A stretch of 64,000 nucleotides of DNA from Nocardia brasiliensis ATCC 700358. Its GTDB lineage: Bacteria > Actinomycetota > Actinomycetes > Mycobacteriales > Mycobacteriaceae. Positions within the stretch are counted from its first letter, which is position 1; each line of letters begins with the position of its first letter. Location of the stretch: contig NC_018681.1 of assembly GCF_000250675.2 (NCBI RefSeq), forward strand, positions 5,394,001 to 5,458,000, given 5' to 3'. Below are positions 8,608-17,026 of the stretch, in pieces. A program made the translations under genes and the position numbers. Below the pieces are notes generated by a model. It saw nothing but the letters and a program-made list of their open reading frames with translations. It made no database searches and was not told the origin of the DNA.

Positions 8608-8872
8608 TCTGCTCTGTGGAATTCATGAAAGCGCCGCCGAGCGCGAATCCTGAGCTGGATTACTCATCGAGTACGCGAAGCCGAGGCCGATGGCACGCCG
8701 AGTTAAAGCTCGATCGCCTGCCGAGGACAGACTATCTGTCAGGATATGTAGTACTCGTTGCAACTCCTGGGTTAAGCCGGCAAGACCGTCCGAACAGCGC
8801 CGCCGGTTTGCTCACGCCGTCTGCGGTAGCTCACCGATCTACACTGGCAGCCCACACCCCCAAAGGTATGCG

Positions 8873-9694
8873 ATGTCCGATATCCAAGAGTCCACCCTCC
8901 GCGCTGTCACAGCCTTCTACGACAACGTCGATGCCGTTGAGCTACTCATGGGCACAAGTATTCACATGGGATACTGGCCGGACGGTCCCGACACTGATCT
9001 CCAGCGCGCCCAGGACCGGCTGACCGACCTCGTCGGCACCGCCAGCGGCGCAGGCCCAGGCATGAACCTGCTGGATGTCGGCTGCGGCACCGGCGCACCC
9101 GCACTGCGGCTTGCCCGCGCCCTCAGGACAGCCGTAACCGGCGTCAGTATCAGCAGTGCCGAGATTACGACGGCACAAGCCCGCGCCGACCGCGCCGAAC
9201 TGCAAGAACAAGTCAGCTTCCAAGTAGGAGATGTGCTGTCGTTGCCGTTCGCCGAGGCGACGTTCGATTCCGCGATAGCAATAGAGTCCGTTGTCCACAC
9301 CCTCGACAAAGAACTCGCACTTCGCGAGATCCATCGAGTCCTGCGGCCAGGCGGAACACTCGTGATCTCGGATGTGACCATGCGGGAGCCCGAAAAAGTC
9401 GTCGGCTTGGAGACCTTCGACCTCCCGGTCTTCGGCCTTCTCGCGCTACAGACCAACAGCGGATACCGCGACCTGGTCACCGCCGCGGGCTTCGAACTCA
9501 CTCACGTCGAAGACATCAGCGCACAGACGCATCCTTTCTACGCGCTGTGCAAGCAGCGGCTCGCCGAGCGTCGTCCCGAACTCAACGCCGCGGCCGGCGC
9601 GGCCCAGACCTCGGCGCTAGAGGATCTGCTGGGACTGTTCGCGGTGACCAAACAAATCGGCTACATCCTGCTCGTCGCCACCAAGCCGGAGTGA
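8873..9694 (+). CDS. Class I SAM-dependent methyltransferase, paralogue of the gene at 3462
   Basis: The 273-residue protein has SAM motif I LLDVGCGTGAPALRLA near residue 65, FDSAIAIESVVHTLDKE and LRPGGTLVISDV. The N-terminus FYDNVDAVELLMGTSIHMGYW and C-terminus QIGYILLVATKPE match the methyltransferase at 3462-4280 closely, so the two are paralogues with an intact SAM site in both. This suggests two methylation steps or two substrates in one pathway. The start ATG is preceded by AAAGG 6 bases upstream. The gap before it (8415-8872) holds the hairpin listed above and no gene. The acceptor is unknown. Confidence 0.88.
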   Translation: MSDIQESTLRAVTAFYDNVDAVELLMGTSIHMGYWPDGPDTDLQRAQDRLTDLVGTASGAGPGMNLLDVGCGTGAPALRLARALRTAVTGVSISSAEITTAQARADRAELQEQVSFQVGDVLSLPFAEATFDSAIAIESVVHTLDKELALREIHRVLRPGGTLVISDVTMREPEKVVGLETFDLPVFGLLALQTNSGYRDLVTAAGFELTHVEDISAQTHPFYALCKQRLAERRPELNAAAGAAQTSALEDLLGLFAVTKQIGYILLVATKPE

Positions 9695-9767
9695 CCTCCC
9701 GGTCAAGAAGGCTTACCTAGGCACTTCCACGCACGAACAGCGCACAGAACGACATCGTTCCCACCTC

Positions 9768-9792
9768 TGGCTAGGGGTTGTACGGCTAGCCA
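9768..9792. repeat. Inverted repeat between methyltransferase and secreted-protein genes
   Basis: TGGCTAG and CTAGCCA form 7-base arms with an 11-base spacer. The site lies 73 bases after the methyltransferase stop and 115 bases before the next start, so it may end the first transcript or act as an operator for the second. There is no T-run after it. Confidence 0.35.
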
Positions 9793-9907
9793 AGGGATTC
9801 GGAGAAACTCGGCAGCGAGCAGTATCCATCTGGGCCGCAATCGTTTTCGGCTCATTTGATACCCAGCTGCATCATCGCGCTTCTCCCACCTCATTCCGGA
9901 GGTCTTC

Positions 9908-10246
9908 ATGCCATCGTCTCGCTACGCCACCGTTGTCGCAGTATTCGCTGCGAGCTGCGCCGTCGGTGCGCCACCCGTTGCCCAGGCCTATGAAACTTGC
10001 GCCGACTACGCGGTCTGCGCCTGGACGGGATACTTCGAAGGTGCAAAGGTCGAGTTCGGCCCGATCAGACAGGGGATCTGCACGCGAGTCTCGTTCAGTA
10101 CCACAGATATTCGATTCACCATTCAGAACAACAGCAGATGGCCAGCGTACGTGCACGAGACCATCAACTGTACCGATGTCGGTTCGCTCGTCCCTGCGGG
10201 CACTGGCCTCGCGACCGCGAACGGATTCAGGTCGGTGAAGGTCTGA
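9908..10246 (+). CDS. Secreted small protein, peptidase-inhibitor I36-like
   Basis: The 112-residue product starts with a signal peptide (MPSSRYATVVAVFAASCAVG and cleavage after AQAYE). The mature part has four cysteines, with TCADYAVCAWTGYFEG early on. That C-x5-C-x-W/Y-x3-F-x-G pattern resembles the I36 family of secreted proteinase inhibitors from actinobacteria, but the match is partial. GGAGG lies 5 bases before the ATG, a strong ribosome binding site. It is similar in style to the four-cysteine exported protein at 1674. Confidence 0.55.
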   Translation: MPSSRYATVVAVFAASCAVGAPPVAQAYETCADYAVCAWTGYFEGAKVEFGPIRQGICTRVSFSTTDIRFTIQNNSRWPAYVHETINCTDVGSLVPAGTGLATANGFRSVKV

Positions 10247-10395
10247 CCAGTGAAACAGACTTCCCAGCGGCGAAAGGTCGTTCGGAGCCACTTATCATGG
10301 CCGACATCCCCGTGGCTTCACCAACCCGATTGCGGTGCGCGAGAGCCACTTATGGGTGTGCACGGACCTTCCCATCGATTCGTCAGGAGAAACCG

Positions 10396-11667
10396 TTGCA
10401 TGAAGCAGTTTCTCGTCCATCAGCCTCGTCGACGCCGGATATCGGGCACGCGGAGATCCGTCGCAGATACGCCGAGCAAGGCACCCTGATCGACGACGAA
10501 GCATTTCCCTGTCTCGCCGAGCCGTTGATCATCGACGCGGCTACCGGATCCCAGGTCCGAGACGTGGCGCAGCGACTGCACCCGCTACTGGAGCGAGTTG
10601 CGCACCTCTATTCCACCGAAGCCGCGGTCCGGGACGGCTTTCCCGAGTACGAACCACTGGCGAGATGGTTGAGCCACGCCCATCCACTCGATCCGATCAA
10701 TCGCATCTGCCGACTCGATGGCATCGTTTCTCGAGCAGGGGTATACAAGGTGATCGAATCGAACGCCGTTTGTCCAGCTGGGGTGGCGGCTGTGCCGCGT
10801 ATTCACCACATTTGGCGCGAGGTGTTCGCGGCGCCCGAGCTTCCGCCCAGCCGCCCGCAACCCCTTGTCGAGGACCATCCCCGGTTCGCCCAGGCTTTAC
10901 TCGCCTGCCACCGAGAACAGTTCGGTTCCGAGGCTCGGTCAGCGTTCGTCGTGACCTTGCGGGGTCGCTACCAAGCCGAGGTTCCGGAAATAGTCCAGGA
11001 TCTGGGCGCATTGGGAGTCGAGGCGGTGACCGTCGATGCGCGGTCCGTTCGACTGCACGCGGGCGCGGTGGTCGATGGCCGCGGCCGACAAGCCGATCTC
11101 GTCTACGCGAACCTGGACCAGCACGACCTGATCACCGATCCAGAACTCAGCGGCTATTTCGCCGCGGCGGTCTCGGGTACCGCGTGCTTCGTCAATCCAC
11201 TTCTGTCGCAATGCATTATCGGCGACAAGCGGGCTCTGGCCGTGCTGTCCGATCCCGCCTTCGGCGCCCACTTCGACGATTCCGAACGTGAGTTCCTCGA
11301 CATACACGTGCCGTGGACCAGACTCATCACCCGAAGCGATGACACGCTGCTCGCCACTCTCGAAGCCGATCGGGATAGATTCGTTCTCAAACCGGCCAAC
11401 CGATTGTGCGGCGAAGGTGTCATCGTCGGAGAGTTCGTGACGCAGTCACAGTGGCGCGTGGCCTTGTCCGAGGCGACAGCCGGTGCCTACGTAGCACAGG
11501 AGTACTGTGCGCCGCCGTTCCTCGCCGCTCATCCCGAGCTCGCGGTGGGGTTGGATGTCTACCTGTTCAACGCGGAATTCGTCGGCTACATGGCGCGGTG
11601 CTCGCAAAACCCGGTCCTCAATGCTGCGGTCGGGGGGCGTTTTCTACCAGTGCTCGAGGAGAAGTGA
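10396..11667 (+). CDS. Circularly permuted ATP-grasp ligase, glutathionylspermidine-synthase-like
   Basis: The 423-residue protein has the order expected for a circularly permuted ATP-grasp domain: RLDGIVSRAGVYKVIESNAVCPAG (substrate/metal-binding E-x-N near residue 115), a DKRALAVLSDP turn, then the ATP-binding FVLKPANRLCGEGVIVGEF and GAYVAQEYCAPPF. Such enzymes use ATP to activate a carboxylate and join it to an amine, making an amide or peptide bond. TTG at 10396 is preferred because AGGAG lies 6 bases upstream and the alternative ATG at 10297 adds a low-complexity arginine-rich leader. It is the first gene of a plus-strand operon running to 17010, and the next start is 25 bases downstream. 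The substrates are unknown. Confidence 0.75.
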   Translation: MHEAVSRPSASSTPDIGHAEIRRRYAEQGTLIDDEAFPCLAEPLIIDAATGSQVRDVAQRLHPLLERVAHLYSTEAAVRDGFPEYEPLARWLSHAHPLDPINRICRLDGIVSRAGVYKVIESNAVCPAGVAAVPRIHHIWREVFAAPELPPSRPQPLVEDHPRFAQALLACHREQFGSEARSAFVVTLRGRYQAEVPEIVQDLGALGVEAVTVDARSVRLHAGAVVDGRGRQADLVYANLDQHDLITDPELSGYFAAAVSGTACFVNPLLSQCIIGDKRALAVLSDPAFGAHFDDSEREFLDIHVPWTRLITRSDDTLLATLEADRDRFVLKPANRLCGEGVIVGEFVTQSQWRVALSEATAGAYVAQEYCAPPFLAAHPELAVGLDVYLFNAEFVGYMARCSQNPVLNAAVGGRFLPVLEEK

Positions 11668-11692
11668 ACGATCAGGTCCCAGGGGAACCACC

Positions 11693-12670
11693 ATGACTAC
11701 AGCCATCTCGGTTGCCGACATTCGGGATGCGGCGCTCCGGCTCACCGGTGCCGCGCACTGGACACCTGTCCTGTCCTCGCGCACGCTCGATGATCGTGCG
11801 GTGGCCGAGGTGCTGATCAAGTGCGAAAACTTCCAGCGCACCGGTGCTTTCAAGTATCGCGGAGCCTACAACGCCATCTCCCGGCTCAGCCAGAAGCAGC
11901 TCGCAAGAGGGGTCTCAGCCTTCTCTTCGGGCAATCATTCGCAAGCTGTCGCTCTGGTAGCGCGCCAGCTGGGCACCAGTGCCACGATCCTCATGCCCGA
12001 AGACACTCCGCGCTACAAGATCGAAGCCACCCGCGGCTATGGAGCCGAGATCGTCACCTACGACCGCTACACCCAGGACCGTGTGGCGCTCGGAACAGCC
12101 TTGGCTCGAGAACGCGGCATGACACTCATACCACCGTACGACAACCCACACGTGATCTCGGGCCAGGGCACCGTGGCAATGGAATTGTTTGCCGAGGCCG
12201 GCCGCCTCGACGTGCTGGTCGTACCAGTCGGCGGCGGCGGCCTCATCGCAGGCAGCGCGATGGTGGCAAAGCTCCAACCCGGCGTTCGCGTAGTCGGTGT
12301 GGAGCCGGTCACCGGTGACGACACCCGGCGCTCACTGGCTGCGGGCGAACGTGTCCGGATCCCGGTGACCACTTCGATCGCCGATGGTCTCGCTGCGGAA
12401 ATCCCAGGAGAGTTGACCTTCTCGATCAATCGCCGACTGGTCGACAGGATCGTCACCGTCAGTGACGAAGCCATCAGGGACGCAATGCGCTTCGCCTTCG
12501 AGCGTTTGAAGATCGTCATCGAGCCCAGCGCCGCGGTGGGGTTGGCCGCGATCCATCAACGGCTCATCGGCCCCGCGAAACGCGTGGGAGTGATCGTCTC
12601 CGGTGGCAATATCAGTGCCCAACGGTTCGCCGAGCTAACAGCGGACCCAGCAGCAAAGCTGTCGTACTGA
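11693..12670 (+). CDS. Fold-type II PLP enzyme, threonine dehydratase/serine racemase-like
   Basis: The 325-residue protein has the PLP lysine in FKYRGAYNA near residue 58, the phosphate-binding loop VPVGGGGLIAG and a late SGGNIS motif. This is the typical beta-family threonine dehydratase/serine racemase layout without a C-terminal ACT regulatory domain, so it is the short, unregulated form. Such enzymes deaminate serine or threonine to a 2-oxo acid, or racemise serine or threo-3-hydroxyaspartate. AGGGGAACC lies just before the ATG. It follows the ATP-grasp gene in the operon and could supply an unusual amino acid or oxo acid. Confidence 0.88.
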   Translation: MTTAISVADIRDAALRLTGAAHWTPVLSSRTLDDRAVAEVLIKCENFQRTGAFKYRGAYNAISRLSQKQLARGVSAFSSGNHSQAVALVARQLGTSATILMPEDTPRYKIEATRGYGAEIVTYDRYTQDRVALGTALARERGMTLIPPYDNPHVISGQGTVAMELFAEAGRLDVLVVPVGGGGLIAGSAMVAKLQPGVRVVGVEPVTGDDTRRSLAAGERVRIPVTTSIADGLAAEIPGELTFSINRRLVDRIVTVSDEAIRDAMRFAFERLKIVIEPSAAVGLAAIHQRLIGPAKRVGVIVSGGNISAQRFAELTADPAAKLSY

Positions 12671-12815
12671 CCGGCGGAAGCCCCGATGGCAGCATCGGTG
12701 CCCAGGTTCCCACGTCAGGGAACGCCCGGAGTAGGTGCCATCGATACCCTGGATTCTGTTCGATTCGCCACTGGCGCAACTGCTCTCGAGAACGAAGCCG
12801 AGGTGATCCTTCGCG

Positions 12816-13424
12816 ATGATTGATCGGCGCGATTGGAACACGCTCTCCTTGGGACTGGCCTTGGTCGACCAAGCTGATCCACCACTGCGATTCCTGCCCG
12901 TCGACGCCGCGACCCTTCTGGTCAGAGTCGGCACATCTCCCCGACTCGGCGCGATTCTGCGGGTTGTGCACGACGTAGCCGGGCAGTTGGTCGATTGGCT
13001 ACGGACGCACTACATGTCGGCTCCCGTCGACAGAGCCGCCGTCCTGTTCGGCGCGGCTACCTACGACATCGGGAAAGTCATGCATCCGGAAGAATTGTTC
13101 GCGCCGGGATCCGCCCACGAGGAAGCCGGATATCAACTGCTGCTGGCGGAGGGAGTCGGCACCGACCTCGCCCGATTCTGCCGGACTCACGCAACATGGG
13201 ACGAAGACACTGCGCTCGACGATCTGTTGGTCAGCCTCGCCGACAAGGTCTGGACTGGCCAGCGAGTTCCTGCGCTCGAGCAGTTGGTCGTCCGACGCCT
13301 CGTCGCGATGTGCGAAGCGGAACCCTGGGAAGTCTTTCTGGCCTTGAACGACGAACTCACCAGAATCGCCGCCTACGCCGGACAGCGTCTGGCTTTCCAG
13401 GCCGGCTACCCGGTCAACGCGTAG
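12816..13424 (+). CDS. HD-domain-like protein with Tyr in place of the motif His
   Basis: The 202-residue protein is helical and carries AATYDIGKVM at the position where HD phosphohydrolases have L-L-H-D-I-G-K, followed by GSAHEEAGYQLL and LADKVW. This gives the normal order of HD-superfamily signatures (D-I-G-K, then H, then D), but the first residue of the HD pair is Tyr. Metal binding may therefore be altered. HD proteins hydrolyse phosphate esters or nucleotides. GAGGTGAT lies before the ATG. It sits inside the operon between the PLP enzyme and the phosphatase-like gene, with a 145-base gap upstream that holds no other gene. Confidence 0.6.
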   Translation: MIDRRDWNTLSLGLALVDQADPPLRFLPVDAATLLVRVGTSPRLGAILRVVHDVAGQLVDWLRTHYMSAPVDRAAVLFGAATYDIGKVMHPEELFAPGSAHEEAGYQLLLAEGVGTDLARFCRTHATWDEDTALDDLLVSLADKVWTGQRVPALEQLVVRRLVAMCEAEPWEVFLALNDELTRIAAYAGQRLAFQAGYPVNA

Positions 13425-13502
13425 CCAGTGATGACCGAGGTAGTGCGGGGTGAGCAACTACAGCAGTGGGGGACGGATCTCGAATGACGGGCGGTAAAGG
13501 CG

Positions 13503-14492
13503 ATGACGAGCCCGGCCCCGACTGAACTCACAGCATTCGCAAAATCGCTCATTTCGATTGCCCACACCGAGATCAGACTCTGCTACCTGGAGTTGCTCGC
13601 TGTCCTTCGCGCCGATCCCGCAGTGGGCGAACAGCTTCGCGGTAGCGGTGGCTACTCACCCGTGCAAGCGGGCGCGGAGTACTACGAGATGGTCACCGAT
13701 ACGAAACAGCAGGCGGCACGGCTGATGCGGAATGCAATCCGACGTCGCTATCCCTCACATACCGTGATCGGCGAGGAAGTACCCGGTCAGCGTGGCGCCA
13801 ATGGGTGGACATGGAGTATCGATCCGCTCGACGGGACGAGTGCCATGGTCCGCTCGGCAATGCGACGCGCGTATGGCTTACCGGCACTGCGCACCGATCC
13901 GGCGTTCGGCATCACTGTCGGCCTGCTGCACAGTGATGCCGCGATGCTTGGCGCGATCGGAGAGTTATTGCCAAGGGCCGATGATCTGGTGCTCGGCCGC
14001 GGCTGGCTGGGTGGTCGAGATACGCCGGTCATTTGCAATGGCATACCGATTCCGGCTTGGCCGACCTGGTCGGTCCGTCATCCCGACTCAGCGGTCCTGG
14101 CGTGCACCGCTCCGAAAGTCATGTTCGCACCCGGCGATCAGTGGGACAGTTTTCAAGCCCTCGCAGCGACTGCGGCCGAGGTGGTCCTCGACCAGAACTG
14201 CCTCGGTTACATGGGACTACTGAATGGTTCCATCGACGTCGTCTACGAGCGTGGTTTACCTGTTGCCCATGCGGCGGCTGTCGTACCGATCCTGGAGGGG
14301 GCCGGGGTGGTCGCCACCAACCAGCACGGGTGCCCGATCAGCTTCGAAGTAGCGGCACGTGGTCGGAAGTATGTGCTGCTGGCGGCGCGCCGACCGCTGC
14401 ATCAGCGGGCGGTCGTGCTGACATCGACCAGCGCGTCCGGTGCCGACGACCGATCGGGCCAGGAAGAATCGGCCCCGCTCGGCAAAAAGTGA
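13503..14492 (+). CDS. Inositol monophosphatase-family protein
   Basis: The 329-residue protein has the IMPase metal motifs HTVIGEEVPG (E-E) near residue 93 and WSIDPLDGTSAM near residue 106. The later W-D-x-A-A region, which normally gives another catalytic Asp, reads PVAHAAAVVPILEGAG, so that Asp is replaced. IMPase-family proteins hydrolyse sugar or inositol phosphates, and some, such as HisN, cleave histidinol phosphate. Here the neighbour is a HisC-like aminotransferase 16 bases downstream, which hints at a histidinol-phosphate-like step. With a changed metal site the activity is uncertain. Confidence 0.8.
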   Translation: MTSPAPTELTAFAKSLISIAHTEIRLCYLELLAVLRADPAVGEQLRGSGGYSPVQAGAEYYEMVTDTKQQAARLMRNAIRRRYPSHTVIGEEVPGQRGANGWTWSIDPLDGTSAMVRSAMRRAYGLPALRTDPAFGITVGLLHSDAAMLGAIGELLPRADDLVLGRGWLGGRDTPVICNGIPIPAWPTWSVRHPDSAVLACTAPKVMFAPGDQWDSFQALAATAAEVVLDQNCLGYMGLLNGSIDVVYERGLPVAHAAAVVPILEGAGVVATNQHGCPISFEVAARGRKYVLLAARRPLHQRAVVLTSTSASGADDRSGQEESAPLGKK

Positions 14493-14508
14493 AAGGTACG
14501 CGGGGACG

Positions 14509-15612
14509 ATGGATGAGCTCATGGGGTTGGTCCGCACCGCGATCAGGGAGATGCGGCCGTACAGCTCCGCGCCGACCGCGTCCAGCCGGATCACGGTCCG
14601 CGCGCGGCTCGACGCGAACGAAAGCCCCTATCCACCCTTCCCCGGAGAGGTCGAGCAATATGGGCTTAACCGGTATCCCGAGCCCCGCCCGGAGCTGTTG
14701 CTCGATGTCTTCACCACCCTCTATGGCGTCCCGCGCGACTCGCTGCTGTTCAGTCGCGGCACGGATGAAGCCATAGATCTGCTCGTACGAGGATTCTGCG
14801 CCGAAGGTCAGCACAAGATCCTTTGCACACCACCGACTTCTGCTTTGTACCGGCATGCGGCACGAGTGCAGGGGGTCGATGTGCTCGAGGTTCCGCTCAC
14901 CCCGCCCGATTTCCAGCTGGATGTACCCGGAATTCTGCACACACACGCGGCGAATCCGCAGGCCACAGTGCTGTTCTTCTGCTCTCCTAACAATCCAACG
15001 GCCAATCTGCTCGATCGCGCAGACATCCTGCGTGTCGCACGAACACTGCTCGGCAAGGCAATCGTGGTGGTCGATGAGCTCTACCTCGACTACTCGAACG
15101 CGGAATCACTCGCCGATTCGCTTACCACGCACCCGAATATCGTTGTCTTGCGGTCGATGTCGAAGGGGTACAGCCTGGCCGGTGCACGCTTCGGGATCAC
15201 GATCGCCCATCCCGACATCATCAGCGTCCTTGGCCGCATGATCGCACCACATCCCCTGTCCCAGAGCGCCATCAGGGCAGTCGCGCGCGTGCTGACCCCC
15301 GCCGGCAAGGATTACACCAGAGCGAATATCGACAGAGTTCTGAGCGAACGTGCAAGGGTCGCCCGAGAGTTGCGCGCCAGGTCGACGACGGCGCGAATCT
15401 TTCACAGTGACACGAATTTCCTGCTAGTCCAGGTGACCGACACACCGGCGCTGCTGAACGCGATGGAGCGCAACGGGATCAAGATTCGAGACTGCAGCAC
15501 GCTGGTCGGCATCGAGAATTCGGTTCGTATATCGATCGGAACCCCCGAGGAGAACAACGCCATGCTGGCGGTCTTCGATCGGTTCGACCCCGAGAGCACC
15601 GTTTCCCACTAG
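14509..15612 (+). CDS. HisC-like PLP aminotransferase (active-site residues intact)
   Basis: The 367-residue protein belongs to the fold-type I histidinol-phosphate aminotransferase group. It has RLDANESPYPPFPG at the N-terminus, CSPNNPT with the PLP-contacting Asn, VVDELYLDY with Asp and Tyr, SMSKGYSLAGARFG with the PLP lysine at residue 219, and SVRISIGTPEENNAM for the substrate carboxylate arginine. It would move an amino group between glutamate and a phosphorylated or related oxo compound; the exact substrate is unknown. The ATG at 14509 overlaps the family N-terminus and lies 16 bases after the phosphatase-like gene, in an operon. A paralogue with a broken PLP site is at 20620-21738. Confidence 0.9.
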   Translation: MDELMGLVRTAIREMRPYSSAPTASSRITVRARLDANESPYPPFPGEVEQYGLNRYPEPRPELLLDVFTTLYGVPRDSLLFSRGTDEAIDLLVRGFCAEGQHKILCTPPTSALYRHAARVQGVDVLEVPLTPPDFQLDVPGILHTHAANPQATVLFFCSPNNPTANLLDRADILRVARTLLGKAIVVVDELYLDYSNAESLADSLTTHPNIVVLRSMSKGYSLAGARFGITIAHPDIISVLGRMIAPHPLSQSAIRAVARVLTPAGKDYTRANIDRVLSERARVARELRARSTTARIFHSDTNFLLVQVTDTPALLNAMERNGIKIRDCSTLVGIENSVRISIGTPEENNAMLAVFDRFDPESTVSH

Positions 15613-15630
15613 CGGGGAGCAGGCCCTCGG

Positions 15631-17010
15631 GTGCCTAGCATCTCGTCCATGAATCCTGCGGTTGCCGCCTTGCAGGCGGTCCTACCCGATGCGGTGGTGG
15701 TGACAGATCCGGAGGTATTGGAGCGGCACGCACGGGACCGGTCGCGATTCACGAGCAGCGCGCGTCCGCTGGCAGTCGTCCGCCCGACCGTACGCGAACA
15801 GGTGCAACAGACGATGCGCGTGGCTACCCAACAGCGGATCCCAGTGGTGCCGCAGGGATTACGCACGGGCGTCGCTGGGGGCGCGAACGGGGTCGCGGGC
15901 TGCATTGCGCTCGATATGACGGCTATGAACCAGATCCGGGAGATCGACATTGTGAGCCGCATCGTCGTGGTCGAGCCAGGGGTTGTCGAAGCGGACATCT
16001 CCGCCGCGGTCGAACCACACCGACTCTGCTATCCCCCGAATCCGAGTTGGTTGCCGACCGCAACGATCGGCGGCAACGTCGCGAACGGGGGCGGCACGTG
16101 CTCTGTGAAGTACGGCGTGACGAGCCTATACGTTCTCGGCCTCGAAGTGGTGTTGGCAAACGGCGAGTTGTTGCGCTGTGGGCGCCGCACCGCTAAGGGT
16201 GTCGCCGGGTACGACGTCACCCAACTGCTCGTCGGGAGCGAAGGGACGCTGGGCGTGATCACCGAGATCACGCTGGCGTTGCACCCCGTCGCCACACCGC
16301 TGGCCACGCTGACAGCGGCGTTCGGCACGCTGCATGCCGCCGGCAGGGCGATCGAGTCGATCACCGAGTCCGGATGTATTCCCAGTGTGCTAGAACTCCT
16401 CGACCGCGTGCATCTGCGCGCGATCGAGGCACTCGCACCGAGCGGGCTGCCGGACGCAGCCGCATTGCTCTTCGCTCAATGCGCTACCGGGGCAAAGTCT
16501 TCCGAGGACCTCCACGAGATGGCCGAACTGTGCCGCGCCGCACATGCCACCGAGATCAACCTGGCGTTCGATCCAATCGAAGGCGAAAAACTCATGGCCG
16601 CACGCCAACTGGCAAATCGGGCTATGGACCGGCTCGGCACCGTCCTCATCGGCGATGTCGTCGTGCCGCGCAGCCACCTGGCCGCAATGTTCGAGGACAT
16701 CGACCGGATCGCCGCCGAGAATTCGATCGTCATCGGGCTTGTCGCCCATGGCGGCGATGGGAACTTGCACCCCATGATCGTGGTCGACCGCGATGACCCT
16801 GTCGTATGGAAACGAGCCCGCACCGCCGACGAAGCGATCGTAGCGAAAGCTCTGGCCTTCGGTGGTACCTGTACCGGCGAACACGGAATCGGCCTGACGA
16901 AACGCGAGTGGCTGGCCCGCGAAATCGGCCCCACCGGCATGCGACTACAGCACGCAGTCAAAGCGGCATTCGACCCGCTAGGCATCCTCAACCCGGGCAA
17001 GGTCCTGTGA
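15631..17010 (+). CDS. FAD-linked oxidase of the GlcD/D-lactate dehydrogenase type
   Basis: The 459-residue protein has an N-terminal FAD-binding domain (VVPQGLRTGVAGGANG and SWLPTATIGGNVANGGGTCS, the PP-loop and FAD contacts) and a C-terminal FAD-oxidase domain ending in VAHGGDGNLHPM and GGTCTGEHGIGL. This arrangement is found in glycolate oxidase GlcD, D-lactate dehydrogenase and D-2-hydroxyglutarate dehydrogenase, which oxidise 2-hydroxy acids. GGGGAG lies before the GTG at 15631; the ATG at 15649 is an alternative. It ends the operon that begins at 10396 and could oxidise a hydroxy-acid intermediate made there. Confidence 0.85.
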   Translation: MPSISSMNPAVAALQAVLPDAVVVTDPEVLERHARDRSRFTSSARPLAVVRPTVREQVQQTMRVATQQRIPVVPQGLRTGVAGGANGVAGCIALDMTAMNQIREIDIVSRIVVVEPGVVEADISAAVEPHRLCYPPNPSWLPTATIGGNVANGGGTCSVKYGVTSLYVLGLEVVLANGELLRCGRRTAKGVAGYDVTQLLVGSEGTLGVITEITLALHPVATPLATLTAAFGTLHAAGRAIESITESGCIPSVLELLDRVHLRAIEALAPSGLPDAAALLFAQCATGAKSSEDLHEMAELCRAAHATEINLAFDPIEGEKLMAARQLANRAMDRLGTVLIGDVVVPRSHLAAMFEDIDRIAAENSIVIGLVAHGGDGNLHPMIVVDRDDPVVWKRARTADEAIVAKALAFGGTCTGEHGIGLTKREWLAREIGPTGMRLQHAVKAAFDPLGILNPGKVL

Positions 17011-17026
17011 CGGCGGCGCGGCGCTG

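Noticed and set aside
8586..9023. A gene reading through the hairpin after the P450
   Set aside because: It overlaps the methyltransferase out of frame, has no domain and would cross a likely terminator.
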